64,000 nt of DNA from Mesorhizobium sp. J8 (GTDB taxonomy: Bacteria; Pseudomonadota; Alphaproteobacteria; Rhizobiales; Rhizobiaceae), in the NCBI RefSeq assembly GCF_016591715.1, contig NZ_AP024109.1, positions 434,001 through 498,000 of the forward strand, written 5' to 3'. Positions 53,711-64,000 of this stretch are shown here, in pieces; positions within the stretch are counted from its first letter, which is position 1; each line of letters opens with the position of its first letter. Below the pieces are notes generated by a model. It was given only the letters and a program-made list of their open reading frames with translations. It did not search any database and was not told the DNA's origin. Position numbers and translations under genes: made by a program.

Positions 53711-53860
53711 ATGACCATCCACTCGCTCGCGCTGACGCCGCTGATCTCGCTGATTGCCGGCGTGCTGATCCTGGTGATGCCGCGGCTGCTCAACTACATC
53801 GTCGCGCTCTACCTGATCGTCGTCGGCCTGCTCGGCCTTTTCCCCCACCTCGCCGGCTGA
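53711..53860 (+). CDS. DUF3096 small membrane protein
   Basis: This 49-residue protein (MTIHSLALTPLISLIAGVLI start) consists of two hydrophobic helices, residues 8-23 and 29-46, joined by MPRLLNYI. This length and pattern match DUF3096, a family of tiny inner-membrane proteins with no known role. The ATG follows a weak ribosome site. It stands between the FeeM-like gene and the oxidase subunit gene. Confidence 0.8.
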   Translation: MTIHSLALTPLISLIAGVLILVMPRLLNYIVALYLIVVGLLGLFPHLAG

Positions 53861-54006
53861 ATCCCCCTCGCCGCGCCGACGAAGGAACGCGTTCAATTTC
53901 AACTTTCGTTTGAGGCTCTTGTCGCTGGCCGTGCGGCAATAGCGCCATTGCTCTTGGTTCGGCTTTTCGCTATGTGCCTCACAGGCATTTTCGAAGGGGT
54001 ACTTCC

Positions 54007-54231
54007 ATGGCTGATCACTCGCCGACCGGTCCTGTCGAGCTTGGCGCGCAGATGGACTATGCCGAGCATGACCGTACCTACAAGGCCTTCCTCGGCCTTG
54101 CCAAATACGGCTCGCTGGTCTGCGCCGCCATCCTTATCGCTATGGCCTTCGGCTTCTTCGTTGGCGGCTTTTTCTCGGCGACCATCCTGTTCATCCTGAT
54201 CATGGCCGTCGGCACTCTCATTCTGCGGTAG
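54007..54231 (+). CDS. aa3-type cytochrome c oxidase small subunit IV
   Basis: This 74-residue protein fits the bacterial aa3-type oxidase subunit IV family. A polar N-terminus (ADHSPTGPVELGAQMDYAEHDRTY) leads into one long membrane helix pair region (about 35-72). The ATG at 54007 has GAAGGGG 5 nt upstream. The main oxidase genes are elsewhere. It precedes the transhydrogenase operon by 85 bp on the same strand and may share its transcript. Confidence 0.88.
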   Translation: MADHSPTGPVELGAQMDYAEHDRTYKAFLGLAKYGSLVCAAILIAMAFGFFVGGFFSATILFILIMAVGTLILR

Positions 54232-54316
54232 ATTTCCCAAGCCAATTGCACTCGACGTCACCGGACGTCCCGGCCGACGCCTTGCGCAACAAGGTTCCAG
54301 CCGAAAGGATCATCCG

Positions 54317-55567
54317 GTGGGACAGATAGTATTCATCCCTCGTGAGGTCGACCCGAACGAGCCGCGCGTCGCGGCCTCGCCGGAGACGGTCAAACGCCTG
54401 ACGGGTATCGGCTTCGACGTGATCGTCGAAAAGGGCGCCGGCCTCGGTTCCCGCATCCCCGACCAGGATTTCATTGCTGCCGGGGGCACCATCGGAACGG
54501 CGGCCGACGCCAAGAACGCCGATGTCGTGCTGAAAGTGCGCCGTCCGACGGATGCGGAGCTGAAGGGCTACAAGCCGGGCGCCGCCGTCATCGCCATCAT
54601 GGACCCCTACGGCAACGATGCCGCGGTGGCCGCCATGGCCAAGGCCGGCATCACCGCCTTCTCCATGGAATTCATGCCGCGCATCACCCGCGCGCAAGTG
54701 ATGGACGTGCTGTCCTCGCAGGCCAATCTCGCCGGCTACCAGGCGGTGATCGACGCGGCCGCCGAATATGATCGCGCGCTGCCGATGATGATGACGGCGG
54801 CGGGCACCGTGCCGGCGGCGAAAGCCTTCATCATGGGCGTCGGCGTCGCCGGACTGCAGGCGATCGCCACGGCGCGCCGCCTCGGCGCGGTCGTCACCGC
54901 CACCGACGTTCGCCCGGCGGTGAAAGAGCAGGTGCAGTCGCTCGGCGCCAAGTTCTTGGCGGTCGAGGACGAGGAGTTCAAGGCGGCCGAGACCGCCGGC
55001 GGCTACGCCAAGGAAATGTCGAAGGAATATCAGGCCAAGCAGGCGGCGCTGACGGCCGAGCACATCGCCAAGCAGGACATCGTCATCACCACCGCGCTGA
55101 TCCCCGGCCGCCCGGCGCCGAAGCTGGTGTCGGCCGCCATGGTCGCCTCGATGAAGCCGGGCTCGGTGATCGTCGATCTTGCGGTCGAGCGCGGCGGCAA
55201 TGTCGAGGGCGCGGTGCCCGGTAAGGTCGTGACCACCGAGAACGGGGTCAAGATCATCGGCCACCTCAACGTGCCTGGCCGTGTCGCCGCCTCCGCCTCG
55301 CTGCTCTACGCCAAGAACCTCTACGCCTTCCTCGAGACCATGGTCGACAAGACGACCAAGACGCTCGCCATCAAGCGCGACGACGAACTGGTCAAGGCGA
55401 CGATGTTGACCGATGGCGGCAAGGTCGTGCATCCCAATTTCGCCAAGGCGGAGGAGCCGCGCACCGAGCCGGCGGCCATTCCGGCGACGACCATGGTTGC
55501 CGATGCCGCCGATGCCAAGCCGGCGGCAAGGAAGAAGGCCGCAGCCAAGCCTAAGGGGACCGCGTGA
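54317..55567 (+). CDS. pntAA: NAD(P) transhydrogenase subunit alpha part 1
   Basis: This 416-residue cytoplasmic NAD(H)-binding domain I of proton-translocating transhydrogenase has the [15 protein letters not shown] start, the [14 protein letters not shown] helix near 140, and the Rossmann region [18 protein letters not shown] near 173. [17 protein letters not shown] follows near 260. The C-terminal Ala/Lys-rich tail is a linker. The GTG at 54317 has AAGGA 7 nt upstream. Its stop shares a base with the pntAB start. Confidence 0.95.
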   Translation: MGQIVFIPREVDPNEPRVAASPETVKRLTGIGFDVIVEKGAGLGSRIPDQDFIAAGGTIGTAADAKNADVVLKVRRPTDAELKGYKPGAAVIAIMDPYGNDAAVAAMAKAGITAFSMEFMPRITRAQVMDVLSSQANLAGYQAVIDAAAEYDRALPMMMTAAGTVPAAKAFIMGVGVAGLQAIATARRLGAVVTATDVRPAVKEQVQSLGAKFLAVEDEEFKAAETAGGYAKEMSKEYQAKQAALTAEHIAKQDIVITTALIPGRPAPKLVSAAMVASMKPGSVIVDLAVERGGNVEGAVPGKVVTTENGVKIIGHLNVPGRVAASASLLYAKNLYAFLETMVDKTTKTLAIKRDDELVKATMLTDGGKVVHPNFAKAEEPRTEPAAIPATTMVADAADAKPAARKKAAAKPKGTA

Positions 55568-55992
55568 TGGACGCCTTGCAGAAAGCCCTCGACCAGCTCG
55601 ATCAGGCGACCGCCGCCGTTAGGCTCGCGGTGCAGGATCTCGCCAACAATGCGCCGGGCGCGGCCGATGCCGCCGGCGGCGCGGCGCACGCGCTCTCGGG
55701 CGGCGCCATCGATCCCTTCGTCTTCCGCTTCGCCATCTTCGTGCTGGCGATCTTCGTCGGCTATTATGTCGTCTGGTCCGTGACGCCGGCGCTGCACACG
55801 CCGCTGATGGCCGTCACCAATGCAATCTCTTCCGTGATCGTTGTCGGCGCGCTGCTCGCGGTCGGCATCGCGGCTTCCGGCCTTGCGGCGGGCTTCGGCT
55901 TCGTCGCTCTGGTGCTGGTCTCGGTCAACATCTTCGGCGGCTTCCTGGTGACCCAGCGCATGCTCGCCATGTACAAGAAGAAGGAAAAGTGA
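55567..55992 (+). CDS. pntAB: NAD(P) transhydrogenase subunit alpha part 2
   Basis: This 141-residue membrane domain II part has a hydrophilic N-terminal 50 residues followed by about three to four helices (residues 55-72, 80-104, 108-130). The family core [25 protein letters not shown] is visible in pieces near 57. Splitting of the alpha subunit into two genes is typical of alphaproteobacteria. The ATG at 55567 overlaps the pntAA stop by one base, and pntB starts one base after the stop. Confidence 0.93.
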   Translation: MDALQKALDQLDQATAAVRLAVQDLANNAPGAADAAGGAAHALSGGAIDPFVFRFAIFVLAIFVGYYVVWSVTPALHTPLMAVTNAISSVIVVGALLAVGIAASGLAAGFGFVALVLVSVNIFGGFLVTQRMLAMYKKKEK

Positions 55993-55993
55993 C

Positions 55994-57391
<1,398 letters not shown>

Positions 57392-57414
57392 GCCGTATAA
57401 CAGGCGTCAAAAAG

Positions 57415-57440
57415 AAAGGCCCGGCATTTGCCGGGCCTTT
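57415..57440. terminator. Bidirectional rho-independent terminator between pntB and gyrB
   Basis: AAAGGCCCGGC (57415-57425) pairs perfectly with GCCGGGCCTTT (57430-57440) around a 4-nt loop. A T-rich run follows on the plus strand (CTTTTG) and on the minus strand (CTTTTTG), so it can end both convergent transcripts. It is the clearest terminator in the window. Confidence 0.92.
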
Positions 57441-57462
57441 CTTTTGACTGTGTAAGGCGCGC

Positions 57463-61659
<4,197 letters not shown>

Positions 61660-62643
61660 TTAGCGGTCGGCGATCGGCCGGCGCTGCTGGAACTGGCCGG
61701 CGGCGCGGAAGCGCCACAGATAGCTGGGCAGTATGGTGGCGACCGCCTGCGGCTGGATGCCGAGACCGGCAAGCGTCCTGGCTGCCTTGGCGGCTTCATC
61801 CGAGACGATGTTGTGCTCGCGCAACTGGAGCACCTGGTCCTTGGTCAGGAGCGGATTGGGCAGCAACTGAAGGATCGACGCCTGGATGTTCGCGACCCAC
61901 CACGGCACTGGCACCAGGAGGCGCCTGCGCTCGATCACGGCAAGCATCTCCTCCATGCATTCCTTGAACGTCAGCACCTGCGGGCCGCCGAGTTCATAAA
62001 TCTGGCCGCCCTTGACATCGCCGTCGACCGAGCGCGCGATCGCCTCGGCGACGTCGCCGACATAGACCGGCTGCAGCTTGTTCTGCCCGCCGCCGATCAG
62101 CGGCAGGACGGGCGAGAGGCGCGCCATGCCGGCGAAGCGGTTGAAGAAGCGGTCCTCCGGTCCGAAATTGATCGAAGGGCGGAAGATGACGGCATCGGGA
62201 ATCGTCTCGAACACCGCCTTTTCGCCGAGCGCCTTGGTGCGTGCGTAGTCGGACGGCGAATTGAGATCGGCGCCGAGCGCCGAGATCTGGGTGAGGCCGG
62301 CGCCGACCGAGCGGGCGGCCTCGGCGACGGCGCGCGCGCCGAAATCGTGCACGGCGCCGAACTTCTGACGCCCGGTCTCATGCAGGATGGCGACGAGGTT
62401 GACGACATGGTCGGCGCCCTGCACCGCGCGGTCGACCGACCAACGCACGCGCACATTGGCCTGCACCGGCTGGATCTGGCCGACATTGCCGAGCGGCTGC
62501 ACATGGCCGGCAAGATCGGGCCGCCGGCAGGCGACACGGATGCGGTAGCCGCGCTTGGCGAGCGCCCGCACGACATGGCGACCGACGAAGCCCGAGCCGC
62601 CGAAGACGACGACGAGCTTGGGGGTCTGCAGGATTTCGGTCAT
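61660..62643 (-). CDS. NDUFA9-like complex I-associated SDR protein
   Basis: This 327-residue extended SDR protein has the nucleotide motif VVVFGGSGFVGRHVV near 10-24, and SALGADLNSPSDYARTKALGE near 131 in place of a classical YxxxK active site. It belongs to the NDUFA9 group, an accessory NADPH-binding component of respiratory complex I found in alphaproteobacteria and mitochondria. The ATG at 62643 has GGAG 7 nt upstream. The frame continues upstream toward the Ldh gene but the gap contains a terminator. Confidence 0.88.
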   Translation of the reverse strand: MTEILQTPKLVVVFGGSGFVGRHVVRALAKRGYRIRVACRRPDLAGHVQPLGNVGQIQPVQANVRVRWSVDRAVQGADHVVNLVAILHETGRQKFGAVHDFGARAVAEAARSVGAGLTQISALGADLNSPSDYARTKALGEKAVFETIPDAVIFRPSINFGPEDRFFNRFAGMARLSPVLPLIGGGQNKLQPVYVGDVAEAIARSVDGDVKGGQIYELGGPQVLTFKECMEEMLAVIERRRLLVPVPWWVANIQASILQLLPNPLLTKDQVLQLREHNIVSDEAAKAARTLAGLGIQPQAVATILPSYLWRFRAAGQFQQRRPIADR

Positions 62644-63023
62644 GACTGGCTCCGCGCGCGTGCTTGGCTGAAGCCGTTTCTTAATCCGTTTCTCGCCAAA
62701 GGCAAAGAGCGACCGGAGGTCGCCATTGCGTTGTTTTTGGACCTGCCCGGAGCGCCCCTCCTGCAGCGGTTGAAGAAAGCAGAAAACCCCGCCGAAGCGG
62801 GGTTTTCCGGGCAGTGTCCGCGCCGAAACAGGGTCCAACGAGGCGGCCTGACCTGAGACGGTATCAAGGTGGCGTGAAGCAAGCACGCCCGCCCCCGCCC
62901 TGAACGCCCGGCGCGGCGCCGCCAGCCGCGAGCCGGACGAAGCCGACCAAGGCGGCTCGCGGCGTGGGGTGCCGGATATGGGTGGAGTCAGGCGGCGAAA
63001 AAGGTTCGACAGCGTGGGAAAAA
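62644..63023. other. Intergenic region between the Ldh-family and NDUFA9-like genes
   Basis: This 380-bp region has no convincing gene. It contains a terminator stem at 62783-62806 and, closer to the NDUFA9-like start, sequence that should carry its promoter. The part next to the Ldh stop (about 62880-63000) is GC-rich and featureless. Confidence 0.5.
62783..62806 (-). terminator. Rho-independent terminator after the Ldh-family gene
   Basis: AAAACCCCGC (62783-62792) pairs perfectly with GCGGGGTTTT (62797-62806) around a CGAA loop. Read on the minus strand the stem ends in GGGGTTTTCTGCTTTC, a T-rich tail. It lies 220 bp after the Ldh stop and 140 bp before the NDUFA9-like start. Confidence 0.8.
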
Positions 63024-64000
63024 TCAGGCCGAATAGCGCTCGGCGAATTCCGAAATGCGCTGCACGACCGCCCTGGACGTGGTGATGCCGCGCGCCTTTG
63101 CCTTCTCCGCGGCTTCGGCGCGGGAGCGGCCGGGAATATGCACGCCATAGCGCCGCCGCAGCCGGTCGAGCTGGTCCTTCATGCGCTGCTCGAAATCCGG
63201 GTCGAGCAGTTTTGGCTCGATGGCCAGGACAAAAAGGCCGGTGCCGGGGCTGTCGGGCCCGCCGGTGAACCAGGGCGCGTCGAGCGACCAGTTGGCGCCG
63301 GAAATGCCGGCGGCCAGCACCTCGACCATCAAAGCGATGTTGGCGCCGCGCTGGCCACCGAATGCGAGCATCGCACCCTTCATCGCCGCCGCCGGATCGG
63401 TGGTCGGATTGCCGCTGGCGTCCAGCGCCCAGCCTTCGGGGATCTTCTTGCCGTCTTCGGCCGCCTTGCGGATGTTGACGAAAGCGGTGGCGCTCGACGA
63501 CTGGTCGATGACCAGCGGCGGCCCGTCGGCGGCCGGCGAGGCGAAGGACATCGGATTGGTGCAATAGACCGGCTTGACCGAGCCTGAACCGGCCAGCACC
63601 GCCGGCCCGTTGGTGGCGGCGAAGGAGACCAGCCCCTGTTCCGCCAGCCGGCCGGTGAAATACCCGAGCGCGCCGCATGTATAGGCGTTCTTCTGCGAGA
63701 AGATCGAGACGCCGAACAGTTTTGCCGCCTTGATCAGGTCATCGATCGTGCGGTCGAAGCCCGTATGGGCAAGCCCGCCGCGCGCGTCGGAGAGGTAGAC
63801 GGCGAGCGCCGGCCGGGTGACCACCGGATCGGCATTGCCGTCGATGCGGCCGGCTTCGAGCGCTTCCAGATAGTCGATGAAATGCGACAGCCCGACCGTC
63901 GACAGGCCTTCCGCCTCCGCGGCGATGATGGAAGCGGTCAGCGACTGCGCCGCCTCCTCATTGGCGCCGGCGCCGAGCGCCGCCATCCGGCATAGGCCTG
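63024..64000 (-). CDS. Ldh-family (malate/L-lactate/ureidoglycolate dehydrogenase superfamily) oxidoreductase, partial
   Basis: At least 320 residues of an NAD(P)-dependent enzyme of the Ldh_2 family (YlbC/AllD, MdcB, DpkA-like) are present; the N-terminus runs off the right edge, since the frame stays open to 64000. Motifs include GLSTVGLSHFIDYL, FSQKNAYTCGALGYFTGRLA and YCTNPMSFASPA. The DQSSSATAFVNIRKAAEDG region, WALDASGNPTTDPAAAMKG and FGGQRGANIALMVEVLA follow. The family includes ureidoglycolate dehydrogenase, interesting given the ureide genes 55 kb away, but malate or imino-acid reductase is equally possible. Confidence 0.88.
   Translation of the reverse strand, partial: GLCRMAALGAGANEEAAQSLTASIIAAEAEGLSTVGLSHFIDYLEALEAGRIDGNADPVVTRPALAVYLSDARGGLAHTGFDRTIDDLIKAAKLFGVSIFSQKNAYTCGALGYFTGRLAEQGLVSFAATNGPAVLAGSGSVKPVYCTNPMSFASPAADGPPLVIDQSSSATAFVNIRKAAEDGKKIPEGWALDASGNPTTDPAAAMKGAMLAFGGQRGANIALMVEVLAAGISGANWSLDAPWFTGGPDSPGTGLFVLAIEPKLLDPDFEQRMKDQLDRLRRRYGVHIPGRSRAEAAEKAKARGITTSRAVVQRISEFAERYSA

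Overview
The window looks like chromosomal DNA of an alphaproteobacterium of the Rhizobiales (Hyphomicrobiales), most likely Mesorhizobium or a close relative. The reasons are the high GC content, the PuuD-type urate oxidase with the XdhABC gene order, split PntAA/PntAB, a small aa3-type cytochrome oxidase subunit IV, an NDUFA9-like protein, a GTTC-N7-GTTC LexA box, and an octamer array of the type known from Brucella. No rRNA, tRNA, CRISPR array, phage or insertion sequence was seen. Most genes are ordinary in length and codon use.

Layout. 1-8636 (minus): a probable ureide catabolism transcript, in the order PuuE-UraD fusion, AllE, AllA, a CDA-fold deaminase, a CocE-type hydrolase, and a Dpp-type peptide ABC transporter that runs off the left edge. 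8824-13992 (plus): uraH, xdhA, xdhB, xdhC. 14024-17778: a Dps ferritin, a PhzF-like protein and two overlapping luciferase-like monooxygenases. 17855-23285: a LysR regulator divergent from puuD (urate oxidase), guaD, a UPF0303 protein and glycerate 2-kinase. Together these genes cover guanine to xanthine, urate, 5-hydroxyisourate, OHCU, allantoin, ureidoglycolate and glyoxylate, and feed glycerate into central metabolism. Only the allantoate-to-ureidoglycine step has no gene in the window.

23440-26158 (minus) is the most interesting locus. A radical-SAM protein with a C-terminal helix-hairpin-helix region lies 2 bp upstream of a DUF4130-UdgX fusion, a uracil-DNA glycosylase of the covalent-trapping type. 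A perfect alphaproteobacterial LexA box sits just upstream of the start codon, so this looks like an SOS-controlled DNA repair or DNA modification system of unknown chemistry.

26230-31511: a glutamine-synthetase-like ligase with a class III aminotransferase, an octamer repeat array, a WD40 protein, a large intergenic palindrome and a CobW-type metallochaperone. 31884-38250: MarR, AraC/DUF2000, an EamA exporter, LacI with a 2-hydroxyacid dehydrogenase, an Inh-like secreted protein and an Omp25/31-like porin. 38281-45087: a glutamine amidotransferase, a TRAP transporter (DctP facing DctQ-DctM) with a zinc alcohol dehydrogenase, and an orphan LivH permease. 45181-53860: a CGNR regulator, a lipoprotein, a giant indolepyruvate oxidoreductase, a GGDEF-EAL protein, a FeeM-like N-acyltransferase and a DUF3096 protein. 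54007-64000: aa3 oxidase subunit IV, transhydrogenase PntAA-AB-B, convergent gyrB, a cytochrome P450, an NDUFA9-like protein and a partial Ldh-family dehydrogenase.

All assignments come from reading the sequence. No database search was run, and protein positions are approximate.
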